DNA from: JAPPHA01 sp965242975
GTDB taxonomy: Bacteria > Pseudomonadota > Alphaproteobacteria > Rhodobacterales > Rhodobacteraceae
Assembly: GCA_965242975.1 (NCBI GenBank)
Contig: CBDETS010000007.1
Span: forward strand, 5,208,001-5,272,000
DNA: 64,000 nt
Direction of reading: 5' to 3'
Below, in pieces: positions 32,043 to 42,342 of the stretch. The notes below the pieces were generated by a model. The model was not told the origin of the DNA, searched no databases, and saw only the letters and a list, made by a program, of their open reading frames with translations. Positions within the stretch are counted from its first letter, which is position 1; each line of letters begins with the position of its first letter. Made by a program: the position numbers and the translations under genes.

Positions 32043-32414
32043 ATGCCGACGATCCAGCAGCTCATTCGCAAGCCTCGACAGGCGCCGGTCAAGCGCCAGA
32101 AATCGATGCATCTCAAGGCGTGCCCGCAGCGCCGCGGCGTGTGCACCCGCGTCTACACCACGACCCCGAAAAAGCCGAACTCGGCGATGCGGAAAGTGGC
32201 CAAGGTTCGGCTAACAACGGGATTCGAGGTAATTTCGTACATCCCGGGTGAAGGTCACAACCTTCAGGAACATTCGGTCGTGTTGATCCGGGGTGGCCGG
32301 GTGAAGGACCTGCCAGGTGTGCGCTACCACATCCTTCGCGGTGTTCATGATACCCAGGGCGTCAAGGACCGGCGCCAGCGACGTTCCAAGTACGGCGCGA
32401 AGAAGCCGAAGTAA
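32043..32414 (+). CDS. rpsL: 30S ribosomal protein S12
   Basis: S12 lies at the decoding centre. The 123-residue protein starts at ATG 32043 (MPTIQQLIRKPR); the frame extends further upstream to 31941 but this is the family N-terminus. TTPKKPNSA near residues 40-48 and the RGGRVKDLPGVRYH block near 85-98 carry the lysines whose changes give streptomycin resistance; both look wild type. First gene of the str operon. Confidence 0.97.
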   Translation: MPTIQQLIRKPRQAPVKRQKSMHLKACPQRRGVCTRVYTTTPKKPNSAMRKVAKVRLTTGFEVISYIPGEGHNLQEHSVVLIRGGRVKDLPGVRYHILRGVHDTQGVKDRRQRRSKYGAKKPK

Positions 32415-32468
32415 CGCGGCTGAATCCCGACCCTCTCGACGATCCAATCAGAACAGGGAGACAGAGAC

Positions 32469-32939
32469 ATGTCCCGCCGGCACCGCGCAGAAAAGCGGGA
32501 GGTTCTGCCTGACGCCAAGTATGGTGACCAGGTTCTCTCCAAGTTCATGAACAACCTGATGAAGGACGGTAAGAAGTCGGTTGCCGAACGCATCGTCTAC
32601 GGCGCGCTCGACCGGGTCGAAGAGCGGACGAAACGGGCGCCCCTGGACGTGTTCAGGGAAGCTCTCGAGAATATCAAGCCTTCGGTTGAAGTCCGTTCTC
32701 GGCGGGTTGGCGGGGCGACCTACCAGGTTCCCGTCGAAGTTCGCCCGGAACGCCGGGACGCGCTGGCAATCCGCTGGCTGATTCTGGCGTCGCGTGGCCG
32801 CAACGAAAACACGATGGAAGAACGCCTCGCCGGTGAACTGGTTGACGCGGTCAATTCCCGTGGCACGGCGGTCAAACGGCGGGAAGATACCCACAAGATG
32901 GCGGAGGCCAACCGGGCCTTCAGCCATTATCGCTGGTGA
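32469..32939 (+). CDS. rpsG: 30S ribosomal protein S7
   Basis: S7 nucleates assembly of the 30S head and touches the E-site tRNA. The 156 residues include MSRRHRAEKREVLPD at the start and the KFMNNLMKDGKK helix, followed by the GGATYQVPVEVRPERR beta-hairpin near 80. ATG 32469 follows AGGGAGA. In E. coli S7 also represses the str operon. It is separated from rpsL by 54 bases. Confidence 0.97.
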   Translation: MSRRHRAEKREVLPDAKYGDQVLSKFMNNLMKDGKKSVAERIVYGALDRVEERTKRAPLDVFREALENIKPSVEVRSRRVGGATYQVPVEVRPERRDALAIRWLILASRGRNENTMEERLAGELVDAVNSRGTAVKRREDTHKMAEANRAFSHYRW

Positions 32940-32963
32940 ACCCAGGTTCCGGGAGTTCGATCA

Positions 32964-35078
32964 ATGGCCCGCAGTTATCAACTCGAACGGTACCGGAATT
33001 TCGGGATCATGGCGCATATCGATGCGGGCAAGACCACCTGCACCGAGCGGGTCCTGTACTATACGGGCAAATCGCACAACATCGGAGAAGTCCACGATGG
33101 CGCGGCCACCATGGACTGGATGGAGCAGGAACAGGAACGCGGCATCACCATTACTTCGGCCGCGACCACCACGTTCTGGGCCCGTACCGAAGATGGCCAC
33201 ATTTCGGACGACCGGTACCGGCTGAACATCATTGACACGCCCGGTCACGTTGATTTCACCATCGAGGTCGAGCGGTCCCTGGCGGTGCTCGACGGCGCGG
33301 TTTGCGTGCTCGACGCCAATGCCGGGGTTGAACCCCAGACCGAGACGGTCTGGCGTCAGGCCGACCGGTACCAGGTTCCGAGAATCGTGTTCGTCAACAA
33401 GATGGACAAGATCGGAGCAGACTTTTCCAATTGCGTCCGGATGATCCGGGAGCGAACCGGCGCCCGCCCGTTGCCCGTGCAACTTCCGATCGGGGTTGAA
33501 GGCGACTTTTCGGGAATCATTGATCTTCTGACCATGAAGGAATGGGTCTGGACCGGCGATGACCTGGGGGCGACGTGGACGCTTGGCAATGTCCGGCCGG
33601 AACTTCGCGCGCAGGCGGAATCAATGCGCGCCGAAGTGGTCGAGGTCGCGTTGGAACAGGACGACGAGGTGATGGAGCGTTACCTCGAGGGCGAGGAAAT
33701 CGACATCCCGACCCTTCGGACCCTGATTCGAAAAGGGACGCTCAATCTCGATTTCGTGCCCGTACTCGCGGGCTCGGCATTCAAGAACCGGGGCGTTCAA
33801 CCCTTGTTGAATGCGGTGATCGACTATCTTCCCGGTCCGCTCGATGTTACCGACTACATGGGTTTCAGGCCTGGAGACAGGCGGGAAGAGCGCAACATCG
33901 CGCGCCGTGCCGACGACGGGCTGCCTTTCTCGGCCCTCGCGTTCAAGATCATGAATGACCCGTTCGTGGGATCGCTGACCTTCGTCCGGATCTATTCCGG
34001 GACCCTCAGGAAGGGCGACGTGATGCTGAACGCCACAAAGGGCAAGAAGGAACGTGTCGGCCGCATGATGATGATGCACTCGAACAACCGGGAAGACATC
34101 ACCGAGGCCTTTGCCGGAGACATCATCGCGCTTGCGGGACTCAAGGGAACGACGACGGGCGATACGCTGTGCTCGGAGCGGAAACCGGTCGTACTGGAGA
34201 CGATGACGTTTCCGGAGCCGGTGATCGAGATTGCCGTGGAGCCGCGGACCAAGAACGACCAGGAACGCCTGTCCCAGGGATTGCAACGGCTGGCGGCGGA
34301 GGACCCGTCGTTCCGAGTCGAGACCGACAGGGAGTCGGGTCAGACGATCATGAAGGGGATGGGCGAGCTCCACCTCGACATCCTGGTCGATCGGCTGAAG
34401 CGCGAGTTCAGGGTCGAGGCCAATGTCGGTGCGCCGCAGGTTGCGTACCGGGAAACGGTCTCGCGCGCGGCGGAAATCGACTACACCCACAAGAAACAGA
34501 CCGGCGGTGCGGGCCAGTTTGCCCGGGTCAAGCTGGAAATTGTCCCGGCGGAAGCCGGGGAGGGATTTTCGTTCGAGTCGGCAGTGGTCGGGGGGTCGGT
34601 TCCGAAGGAATACGTCCCCGGGGTCGAAAAGGGCATCGAATCCATCATGGGCAGCGGGCCACTCGCCGGCTTCCCGGTCATCGATTTCAGGGTGAGGCTG
34701 CTCGACGGAGCCAGCCACGATGTCGATTCCAGCGTCATGGCGTTCGAGATTGCGGCCAGGTCGGCCATGCGGGAGGGGCTGAGGAAAGCGGGCGCTCGTC
34801 TTCTGGAGCCGATCATGAAGGTCGAGGTCGTCACTCCGAGCGAATACACAGGGGGGATCATTGGTGACCTGACGTCGCGCAGGGGGCAGGTTCGCGGGCA
34901 GGAACCGCGCGGAAATACCGCGACCATCGATGCGCTGGTCCCGCTTGCCAACATGTTCGGATACATCAACAACCTGCGTTCGATTTCGTCGGGTCGTGCA
35001 AATTTCACGATGCAGTTCGACCATTACGAGACGGTTCCGACGAACATCTCGGAGGAAATTCAGGCGAAATACGCCTGA
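32964..35078 (+). CDS. fusA: Elongation factor G
   Basis: The translocation GTPase of the ribosome, 704 residues. G1 is AHIDAGKTT (residues ~17-25), switch I RGITITSAATT, DTPGHVDF, NKMDK for guanine recognition, then domains II-V including GMGELHLDI and the C-terminal LTSRRGQVRGQE block. ATG 32964 lies 24 bases after rpsG. Codon use here is C-rich in third positions, in clear contrast to the tuf gene that follows. Confidence 0.98.
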   Translation: MARSYQLERYRNFGIMAHIDAGKTTCTERVLYYTGKSHNIGEVHDGAATMDWMEQEQERGITITSAATTTFWARTEDGHISDDRYRLNIIDTPGHVDFTIEVERSLAVLDGAVCVLDANAGVEPQTETVWRQADRYQVPRIVFVNKMDKIGADFSNCVRMIRERTGARPLPVQLPIGVEGDFSGIIDLLTMKEWVWTGDDLGATWTLGNVRPELRAQAESMRAEVVEVALEQDDEVMERYLEGEEIDIPTLRTLIRKGTLNLDFVPVLAGSAFKNRGVQPLLNAVIDYLPGPLDVTDYMGFRPGDRREERNIARRADDGLPFSALAFKIMNDPFVGSLTFVRIYSGTLRKGDVMLNATKGKKERVGRMMMMHSNNREDITEAFAGDIIALAGLKGTTTGDTLCSERKPVVLETMTFPEPVIEIAVEPRTKNDQERLSQGLQRLAAEDPSFRVETDRESGQTIMKGMGELHLDILVDRLKREFRVEANVGAPQVAYRETVSRAAEIDYTHKKQTGGAGQFARVKLEIVPAEAGEGFSFESAVVGGSVPKEYVPGVEKGIESIMGSGPLAGFPVIDFRVRLLDGASHDVDSSVMAFEIAARSAMREGLRKAGARLLEPIMKVEVVTPSEYTGGIIGDLTSRRGQVRGQEPRGNTATIDALVPLANMFGYINNLRSISSGRANFTMQFDHYETVPTNISEEIQAKYA

Positions 35079-35110
35079 ACGGAAACAGGAGGGGCGCATG
35101 GTGCGCCCGA

Positions 35111-36313
<1,203 letters not shown>

Positions 36314-36363
36314 ATCCTCCAGACCGGTATTCCGGGGGACCAGGGACAGGACGAGGCAGGTCA

Positions 36364-36672
36364 ATGCAGAGCCAGAACATCCGTATCAGGTTGAGGGCTT
36401 TTGATTATCGGGTTCTCGACGTGTCGACCCGGGAAATCGTCAATACGGCCAAGCGGACCGGCGCCCGAGTGCGGGGGCCGATTCCGCTGCCAAACAAGAT
36501 CGAGAAATTCACTGTCTTGCGGGGGCCGCATGTCGACAAGAAATCCCGCGAACAGTTCGAGATCAGAACCCACAAGCGTCTTCTCGACATCGTCGATCCG
36601 ACGCCTCAGACGGTGGACGCGCTGATGAAGCTCGACCTGGCGGCCGGGGTCGACGTCGAGATCAAGCTCTAG
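36364..36672 (+). CDS. rpsJ: 30S ribosomal protein S10 (NusE)
   Basis: S10 is a head protein of the small subunit and, as NusE, a partner of NusB in antitermination. The 102-residue product has IRIRLRAFDYRVLD at the start, the PIPLPNKIEKFTVLRGPHVDKKSREQFE loop in two conserved blocks, and ends VDVEIKL. First gene of the S10 cluster; the rplC gene begins 14 bases later. Confidence 0.97.
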   Translation: MQSQNIRIRLRAFDYRVLDVSTREIVNTAKRTGARVRGPIPLPNKIEKFTVLRGPHVDKKSREQFEIRTHKRLLDIVDPTPQTVDALMKLDLAAGVDVEIKL

Positions 36673-36686
36673 GGGGGAGCGGGAAG

Positions 36687-37454
36687 ATGCGTTCCGGGAT
36701 CATTGCACGCAAGCTGGGGATGACCAGGCTGTTCATGGGGGACGGGAAACAGATACCCGTGACGGTCTTGCATCTGGACAATGTCCAGGTCGTGGCCCAG
36801 CGAACGAATGACAAGGACGGCTATACGGCAGTCCAGCTCGGGGCCGGAATCGCCCGGACACGCCGGGTGTCGAAGAGTATGCGCGGGCACTTTGCCGTCG
36901 CCAACGTTGCGCCCAAGCGCAAGCTCGCCGAGTTTCGCGTATCGGAAGAAAACCTCATCGACGTCGGGGAGGAAATCACGGCTGATCACTTCCTGGAAGG
37001 CCAGAAGGTCGATGTCGCCGGCACGTCGATCGGGAAGGGTTTCGCCGGAGCGATGAAGCGCCACAACTTTTCCGGTCTCCGGGCTTCGCACGGCGTTTCC
37101 GTGTCGCACCGATCCCACGGTTCGACCGGGCAATGCCAGGAGCCCGGCAAGGTCTTCAAGGGAAAGAAGATGGCCGGGCACATGGGAGCCGTGCGGGTGA
37201 CAACCCAGAACCTCGAAGTTGTCCGTACCGACTCCGAACTGGGCCTGATCATGGTCAAGGGCGCCGTCCCGGGCGCGCGAGGCGGATGGGTGACCGTGCA
37301 GGATGCCGCGAAGACGAGGCTGCCCGACGGGTTGCCCTTGCCGGCGGCGGTGCGGCGCCAGCCTGAACCTGACCGGACGCCGGACGTGGATCCCGAACCT
37401 GGACTGGAGGCGGCGGCCGGCGGCTCCGATACGGACGGAGGAGAGGAACGGTGA
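36687..37454 (+). CDS. rplC: 50S ribosomal protein L3, with extended acidic tail
   Basis: L3 starts 50S assembly and lies near the peptidyl-transferase centre. The 255 residues include RSGIIARKLGMTRLF at the start and the SHGSTGQCQEPGKVFKGKKMAGHMG region near 145-170, with the modified-Gln type loop. Usual length is 205-220; here about 35 extra residues rich in Pro, Asp and Glu follow the normal end, possibly disordered and surface exposed. Its stop overlaps the GTG start of rplD (GTGA). Confidence 0.96.
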   Translation: MRSGIIARKLGMTRLFMGDGKQIPVTVLHLDNVQVVAQRTNDKDGYTAVQLGAGIARTRRVSKSMRGHFAVANVAPKRKLAEFRVSEENLIDVGEEITADHFLEGQKVDVAGTSIGKGFAGAMKRHNFSGLRASHGVSVSHRSHGSTGQCQEPGKVFKGKKMAGHMGAVRVTTQNLEVVRTDSELGLIMVKGAVPGARGGWVTVQDAAKTRLPDGLPLPAAVRRQPEPDRTPDVDPEPGLEAAAGGSDTDGGEER

Positions 37455-38071
37455 AAGTCGATGTGATTACATTGGCGGCCGAGGGCGACGGCTCGGTTGA
37501 TCTTCCCGAGTCGATTTTCGGACTCGAGCCCCGCACCGACATTCTTCATCGGGTGGTGCGGTATCAACTGGCCAGGCGGCAGCAGGGTACGCACAGTACC
37601 AAGACACGGTCGATGACGAATTACTCCAGGCAAAAGGTCTACCGGCAGAAGGGTACCGGACGGGCACGGCACGGTGACCGGAATGCGCCGATTTTCCGCA
37701 AGGGCGGCGTCTACAAGGGACCGACTCCGAGAAGCCATGCCCACAAGCTCAACCGGAAGTTCCGCAAGCTTGGCCTCCGGCACGCGCTGTCCGCCAAGGT
37801 CCGGGCCGGGGAGACGGTCATCCTGGATCATGCGCGGCTGGACTCTCCAAAAACACGCGACCTGGCCAGGGCAGTCAGCAGATTGGGCTGGCGGCGTGCA
37901 CTCGTCGTCGATGGCGCACATGTCGATCCGAACTTTGCGCTTGCCGCCCGAAATCTCGAAGGAATTGATGTTCTGCCGGGCGCTGGCGCGAACGTCTATG
38001 ACATCCTTCGCAGCAAGACTCTCGTGATTACGCGCGCCGGACTCGACGCACTGGTGGAGAGGCTCGCATGA
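37451..38071 (+). CDS. rplD: 50S ribosomal protein L4
   Basis: L4 lines the peptide exit tunnel and in E. coli represses the S10 operon. The 206-residue protein starts at GTG 37451, overlapping the rplC stop by 4 bases. The tunnel loop is visible as KVYRQKGTGRARHGDRNAP near residues 61-79, and the GGVYKGPTPRS motif follows. Its stop overlaps the ATG of rplW, so all three genes are likely translationally coupled. Confidence 0.97.
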   Translation: MKVDVITLAAEGDGSVDLPESIFGLEPRTDILHRVVRYQLARRQQGTHSTKTRSMTNYSRQKVYRQKGTGRARHGDRNAPIFRKGGVYKGPTPRSHAHKLNRKFRKLGLRHALSAKVRAGETVILDHARLDSPKTRDLARAVSRLGWRRALVVDGAHVDPNFALAARNLEGIDVLPGAGANVYDILRSKTLVITRAGLDALVERLA

Positions 38072-38364
38072 CCGACACCACACGATATTTCGACGTCATT
38101 CGCAAGCCGGTCATCACCGAAAAGTCGAACCGCGCCATTGGAGACAATGCGTATGTGTTCGAGGTGGAGATGAGCGCGGACAAGACGCTGATCCGGCAGG
38201 CGGTCGAATCGGTGTTCAAGGTCAAGGTCACCGCGGTGAACACGGTCATCACGAGAGGCAAGACGACGCGGCATCGCGGACGCGCAGGCCGGAGGCGGGA
38301 TGTCAAGAAGGCTTACGTGACGCTCCAGGCGGGTGACGAGATCGATGTGAACACGGGCCTGTGA
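38068..38364 (+). CDS. rplW: 50S ribosomal protein L23
   Basis: L23 surrounds the tunnel exit and docks trigger factor and SRP. The 98-residue protein shows IRKPVITEKSN near the start and the basic loop RGKTTRHRGRAGRRRD typical of the family. Start ATG 38068 overlaps rplD by 4 bases. 69 bases separate it from rplB, a slightly long gap within this cluster. Confidence 0.96.
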   Translation: MTDTTRYFDVIRKPVITEKSNRAIGDNAYVFEVEMSADKTLIRQAVESVFKVKVTAVNTVITRGKTTRHRGRAGRRRDVKKAYVTLQAGDEIDVNTGL

Positions 38365-38433
38365 CGGGTCCCGTGACTGCCGTCGGGTACGATCCGGCCG
38401 GCGGATGGGAAAGGGTTCAGGAAGACTGCTGAC

Positions 38434-39273
38434 ATGGCACTGAAAACATACAATCCGACAACGCCTGGCCGACGCGGACTCATCCTGGTCGATCGCTCCA
38501 GCCTGTGGAAGGGGCGGCCGGTCAAGACGTTGACCACAGGGCTGCCGTCTCGCGGCGGGCGCAACAACACCGGCCGCATAACCATGCGCCGCAGGGGAGG
38601 CGGGGCCAAGCGCCGCTATAGGGTCGTGGACTTCAAGCGTTCCAGGAGAGACGTCCCGGCTGAGGTGGTGCGCATCGAGTATGATCCGAACCGGACCGCG
38701 TTCATTGCCCTCATCCGGTACGAGGACGGGGAACTGTCCTACATTCTGGCGCCCCAGCGTCTTGCCGCCGGAGACAAGGTCGTGGCCTCAGCCAAGGCCG
38801 ACATCAGGCCCGGCAATGCGATGCCGTTCACGGGACTGCCGATCGGAACGATCGTTCACAACATCGAACTCAAGGCGGGCAAGGGCGGTCAACTCGCCCG
38901 TGCCGCCGGCAGTTACGGGCAATTCATCGGTCGTGACGGCGGTTACGCGCAAATCCGCCTGTCGTCCGGGGAGTTGCGGCTGGTTCGGCAGGAATGCATG
39001 GCCACGATCGGGGCGGTATCCAATCCGGACAACGGCAATCAGAATCTCGGCAAGGCGGGGCGAAACCGTCACCGCGGGGTTCGCCCGTCGGTTCGCGGCG
39101 TCGTGATGAACCCGGTTGACCACCCGCACGGCGGCGGTGAAGGGAGATCGTCCGGTGGCCGGCATCCCGTGACGCCCTGGGGCAAGCCGACAAAAGGCGC
39201 GCGCACCCGGTCGAACAGGACGACCGACAAGTACATCATCCGTTCGCGCCATGCGCGGAAGAAAGGGCGCTAG
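38434..39273 (+). CDS. rplB: 50S ribosomal protein L2
   Basis: L2 supports subunit association and the peptidyl-transferase site. The 279 residues include KTYNPTTPGRRG at the start and VVMNPVDHPHGGGEGR near 222-237, whose histidine is the conserved functional residue. Length is normal. ATG 38434; rpsS follows after 2 bases. Confidence 0.98.
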   Translation: MALKTYNPTTPGRRGLILVDRSSLWKGRPVKTLTTGLPSRGGRNNTGRITMRRRGGGAKRRYRVVDFKRSRRDVPAEVVRIEYDPNRTAFIALIRYEDGELSYILAPQRLAAGDKVVASAKADIRPGNAMPFTGLPIGTIVHNIELKAGKGGQLARAAGSYGQFIGRDGGYAQIRLSSGELRLVRQECMATIGAVSNPDNGNQNLGKAGRNRHRGVRPSVRGVVMNPVDHPHGGGEGRSSGGRHPVTPWGKPTKGARTRSNRTTDKYIIRSRHARKKGR

Positions 39274-39275
39274 TC

Positions 39276-39554
39276 ATGCCACGTTCAGTCTGGAAAGGCC
39301 CGTTTGTCGATTCACACGTTTTGCGCAAGGCGGAACGCTCACGGGAGTCGGGGCGAAAGGAAGTCATCAGGATCTGGTCGCGACGTTCGACCATCCTGCC
39401 CCAGTTCGTCGGGCTGACTTTCGGCGTGTACAATGGGCGAAAGCACATTCCGGTTCTGGTGACCGAGGACATGATCGGTCAGAAGTTCGGGGAATTTTCC
39501 CCGACGCGGACCTATTACGGCCATGCGGCCGACAAGAAGGCGAGGCGGCGGTAA
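39276..39554 (+). CDS. rpsS: 30S ribosomal protein S19
   Basis: S19 forms the head with S13 and contacts the A-site finger. The 92 residues include PRSVWKGPFVDSHVL and the IRIWSRRSTILPQFVGLTF block followed by NGRKHIPV. ATG 39276 is almost directly after the rplB stop, and rplV begins 3 bases after its own stop. Confidence 0.97.
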   Translation: MPRSVWKGPFVDSHVLRKAERSRESGRKEVIRIWSRRSTILPQFVGLTFGVYNGRKHIPVLVTEDMIGQKFGEFSPTRTYYGHAADKKARRR

Positions 39555-39557
39555 GCA

Positions 39558-39971
39558 ATGAGCAATGGCAAGACATCCCGGTACAGCTCGGAAAACGAGG
39601 CTGTCGCGGTGACCCGCATGCTCCGGACGAGCCCGCAAAAGCTGAATCTGGTGGCGCGCCAGATTCGAAACAAGCCCGTGAACGATGCGGTCAACGAGTT
39701 GCTATTTTCGAAGAGGCGGGTTGCACGCGAAGTGTGGAAAACACTGATGTCGGCGGTGGCGAACGCGGAGAACAACCATGCCCTTGATGTCGATCAACTG
39801 GTCGTATCCGAGGCTTGGGTTGGCAAGAACCTGACAATGAAACGGGGCCGGCCCCGGGCGCGGGGCCGCTACGGCCCGATCAGGAAGCCATTCTCACAGC
39901 TGACGATCAAGGTGCGTGAAGTCGATTTCGACCCGCCGGCGGAAGATGAAGACGAGAGGGAAATGGCCTGA
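39558..39971 (+). CDS. rplV: 50S ribosomal protein L22
   Basis: L22 reaches into the peptide tunnel with a beta-hairpin, seen here as KRGRPRARGRYGPIRKP near residues 95-111. The 137-residue protein is somewhat longer than the E. coli form (110), with an extra N-terminal piece (SNGKTSRYSSENEAVAV) and a charged C-terminal tail. The stop TGA overlaps the ATG of rpsC by one base. Confidence 0.96.
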   Translation: MSNGKTSRYSSENEAVAVTRMLRTSPQKLNLVARQIRNKPVNDAVNELLFSKRRVAREVWKTLMSAVANAENNHALDVDQLVVSEAWVGKNLTMKRGRPRARGRYGPIRKPFSQLTIKVREVDFDPPAEDEDEREMA

Positions 39972-40675
39972 TGGGACAGAAGATCAATGCCGTCGGCCTC
40001 CGGTTGCAGGTCAACCGGACCTGGGACAGCCGCTGGTACGCAAGCAGCCGCGAGTATGGCGACCTGCTTCTCGAAGACCTGCGGATTCGCGCTTTCGTCA
40101 AGAAGCAGTGCGCTCCGGCGGGAATTTCCAGCGTGATCATCGAGCGACCCCACAAGAAGTGCAGGGTCACGATTCACACGGCGCGGCCGGGCATGATCAT
40201 TGGCAAGAAGGGCAGCGATATCGAGAAACTGCGCCGGAAGCTGACCGAACTCACCGATTCCGAACTGCATGTGAATATCGTCGAGGTCCGGAAGCCGGAA
40301 ATGGATGCGCAACTCGTCGCCGAATCGGTGGCCCAACAGCTCGAGAGGCGCGTTTCGTTCCGCCGGGCGATGAAGCGGGCTGTCCAGTCATCGATGAGAA
40401 TCGGGGCGCTTGGCATCAGGATCAATTGTGCCGGCCGCCTGGGTGGCGTTGAGATCGCCCGGACGGAGTGGTATCGGGAGGGTCGCGTTCCGCTGCACAC
40501 TCTGCGTGCGGACATCGACTATGCCCGGGCAGAAGCGATGACGGCCTACGGTGTCATCGGCGTCAAGGTCTGGATTTTCAAGGGCGAAATCATGGAACAT
40601 GATCCGCAGGCACATGACCGGCGAATCCAGGAGTACCAGGACAGGGGGCCGATGCGGCCGCCACATCGCGGTTGA
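39971..40675 (+). CDS. rpsC: 30S ribosomal protein S3
   Basis: S3 forms part of the mRNA entry helicase. The 234 residues contain MGQKINAVGLRLQVNRTWDS at the start, a KH domain with GMIIGKKGSDIEKLR near residues 73-87, and the C-terminal block EWYREGRVPLHTLRADIDY. One-base stop/start overlap with rplV suggests coupling. Confidence 0.97.
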   Translation: MGQKINAVGLRLQVNRTWDSRWYASSREYGDLLLEDLRIRAFVKKQCAPAGISSVIIERPHKKCRVTIHTARPGMIIGKKGSDIEKLRRKLTELTDSELHVNIVEVRKPEMDAQLVAESVAQQLERRVSFRRAMKRAVQSSMRIGALGIRINCAGRLGGVEIARTEWYREGRVPLHTLRADIDYARAEAMTAYGVIGVKVWIFKGEIMEHDPQAHDRRIQEYQDRGPMRPPHRG

Positions 40676-40696
40676 CCGCGAGTCGGGAGAGTTACG

Positions 40697-41110
40697 ATGC
40701 TGGCACCGAAGCGCACGAAGTTCAGAAAGCAGCACAAGGGCCGAATCCATGGCAATGCCAAGGGAGGAACGGCGCTCAACTTCGGATCATGGGGGTTGAA
40801 GGCCGTGCAACCGGAGCGGATCACGGCCCGGCAGATCGAGGCAGCGCGGCGCGCGATGACGCGGCAGATGAAACGCCAGGGTCGCGTCTGGGTTCGGATC
40901 TTTCCAGATGTTCCCGTTTCGAAAAAGCCGACCGAAGTCAGGATGGGAAAAGGCAAGGGTGCGGTGGAATACTGGGCGGCACGGGTCAAACCGGGTCGTA
41001 TCATGTTCGAGATTGACGGAGTGTCCGAACCGGTGGCAAGGGAGGCGCTTCGGCTCGCCGCCATGAAGCTTCCGGTCAAGTCGCGCGTCGTGCAACGCGA
41101 AGACTGGTAA
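40697..41110 (+). CDS. rplP: 50S ribosomal protein L16
   Basis: L16 organizes the A-site region of 23S rRNA. The 137-residue protein begins LAPKRTKFRKQHKGR and has the MGKGKGAVEYWAARVKPG loop near residues 80-97, a typical arginine-rich family pattern. ATG 40697 follows GGGAGAG. Normal length. Confidence 0.97.
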   Translation: MLAPKRTKFRKQHKGRIHGNAKGGTALNFGSWGLKAVQPERITARQIEAARRAMTRQMKRQGRVWVRIFPDVPVSKKPTEVRMGKGKGAVEYWAARVKPGRIMFEIDGVSEPVAREALRLAAMKLPVKSRVVQREDW

Positions 41111-41137
41111 CGGCGGGCGGCGGCGAAGAAGGCGGGA

Positions 41138-41344
41138 ATGACGGTGATGGATTCGTCCGAACTCAGAAAGATGACGCCGGATCAGCTGCGCGAACAGTTG
41201 GTCCAGTTGAAGAAAGAGGCGTTCAACCTGCGGTTTCAGCGGGCGACCGGGCAGCTGGAAAGCCCGGCACGCATGCGCACCGTCCGACGGGATGTGGCGC
41301 GGGTCAAGACCATCCTGAACGAAATGTCCAGGACGGCGAACTAG
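41138..41344 (+). CDS. rpmC: 50S ribosomal protein L29
   Basis: A small two-helix protein at the tunnel exit. The 68 residues include ELRKMTPDQLREQL and FNLRFQRATGQLE, the family core, ending with a helix carrying RTVRRDVARVKTIL. Either ATG 41138 or ATG 41147 could be used; the first has GAAGGCGGGA upstream. rpsQ starts 10 bases later. Confidence 0.95.
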   Translation: MTVMDSSELRKMTPDQLREQLVQLKKEAFNLRFQRATGQLESPARMRTVRRDVARVKTILNEMSRTAN

Positions 41345-41354
41345 GAGAATTCGA

Positions 41355-41591
41355 ATGCCGAGGCGCGTACTTCAGGGCAGGGTTGTCAGCGATCGGTCTC
41401 ACCTGACGGTGACGGTATCGGTCGAACGGAGATTTACCCATCCGGTACTGAAAAAGACGGTTCGCAAGACGAAGAAATACCGCGCCCATGACGCGGGTGA
41501 CCAGTGCCGGGTCGGCGATATCGTCCGGATCCGCGAGTGCGCGCCGATTTCGAAAACAAAGTGCTGGGAGGTCGTGGCGGATCCGGCCTAG
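41355..41591 (+). CDS. rpsQ: 30S ribosomal protein S17
   Basis: A primary 16S rRNA-binding OB-fold protein. The 78 residues include RRVLQGRVVSDR near the start and the RKTKKYRAHDAGDQCRVGD block, followed by RECAPISKTKCW. AGGAG lies 8 bases before ATG 41355. Normal length for alphaproteobacteria. Confidence 0.96.
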   Translation: MPRRVLQGRVVSDRSHLTVTVSVERRFTHPVLKKTVRKTKKYRAHDAGDQCRVGDIVRIRECAPISKTKCWEVVADPA

Positions 41592-41657
41592 ACCGGGTCA
41601 CACCTTCCGGTTTCGGCGAAACCATGGGGCTCGAGCCCAAAGGTCGGGAGAAACCGA

Positions 41658-42026
41658 ATGATCCAGATGCAGACAGATCTGGATGTTGCTGACAATTCCG
41701 GTGCCCGCCGGGTCCGCTGCATCAAGGTGCTCGGCGGGTCAAGGCGGAAATACGCCTCCGTCGGCGACATCATCGTGGTTTCGGTCAAGGAAGCAATCCC
41801 ACGTGGCCGCGTTCGCAAGGGAGACATCCACCGGGCGGTCGTCGTTCGAACGGCAAAGGAGGTGCGCCGCGACGACGGCAGCGCGATCCGATTTGACCGA
41901 AACGCCGCGGTTATCCTCGGAAAGGACAACGAACCGGTCGGGACGCGAATTTTCGGGCCCGTGGTTCGCGAATTGAGGTCGAAGCGATTCATGAAAATCA
42001 TCTCGCTTGCGCCGGAGGTTCTCTGA
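41658..42026 (+). CDS. rplN: 50S ribosomal protein L14
   Basis: L14 contributes to intersubunit bridges. The 122-residue protein starts MIQMQTDLDVADNSGARR, has CIKVLGGSRRKYASVGDII near residues 21-39 and the GTRIFGPVVRELR block near the end. ATG 41658 follows GGGAG. The rplX start codon follows its stop after one base. Confidence 0.97.
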   Translation: MIQMQTDLDVADNSGARRVRCIKVLGGSRRKYASVGDIIVVSVKEAIPRGRVRKGDIHRAVVVRTAKEVRRDDGSAIRFDRNAAVILGKDNEPVGTRIFGPVVRELRSKRFMKIISLAPEVL

Positions 42027-42027
42027 C

Positions 42028-42342
42028 ATGGCGGTGAAACTGAAGAAAGGCGACCAGGTCGTTGTCCTTTCAGGCAACGACAAGGGTCGGCAGGGCGTGA
42101 TCAATTCGATCGACCGGAAGACCGGTCGGGCGATCGTTGAAGGTGTCAATGTCCGGGTCCGGCACCGAAAGCCTGACCAGGGCAATCCGGGGGGGCGGGT
42201 GGCCGTAACGGCGCCGATCCAGTTGAGCAATCTGGCCTACGTAGACCCGGCGTCGGGCGGGGCGACGCGGGTCGGATTTCGTTTTGAAGACGGCAAGAAG
42301 GTTCGTTTTGCCAAGAAATCCGGGGAGACGATTGATGTCTGA
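42028..42342 (+). CDS. rplX: 50S ribosomal protein L24
   Basis: An assembly-initiator protein with a KOW motif (KKGDQVVVLSGNDKGRQG, residues ~5-22). It has 104 residues. The frame begins at 42007 inside rplN, but ATG 42028 with GGAGG 11 bases upstream gives the family N-terminus. Its stop overlaps the start of rplE by 8 bases. Confidence 0.96.
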   Translation: MAVKLKKGDQVVVLSGNDKGRQGVINSIDRKTGRAIVEGVNVRVRHRKPDQGNPGGRVAVTAPIQLSNLAYVDPASGGATRVGFRFEDGKKVRFAKKSGETIDV

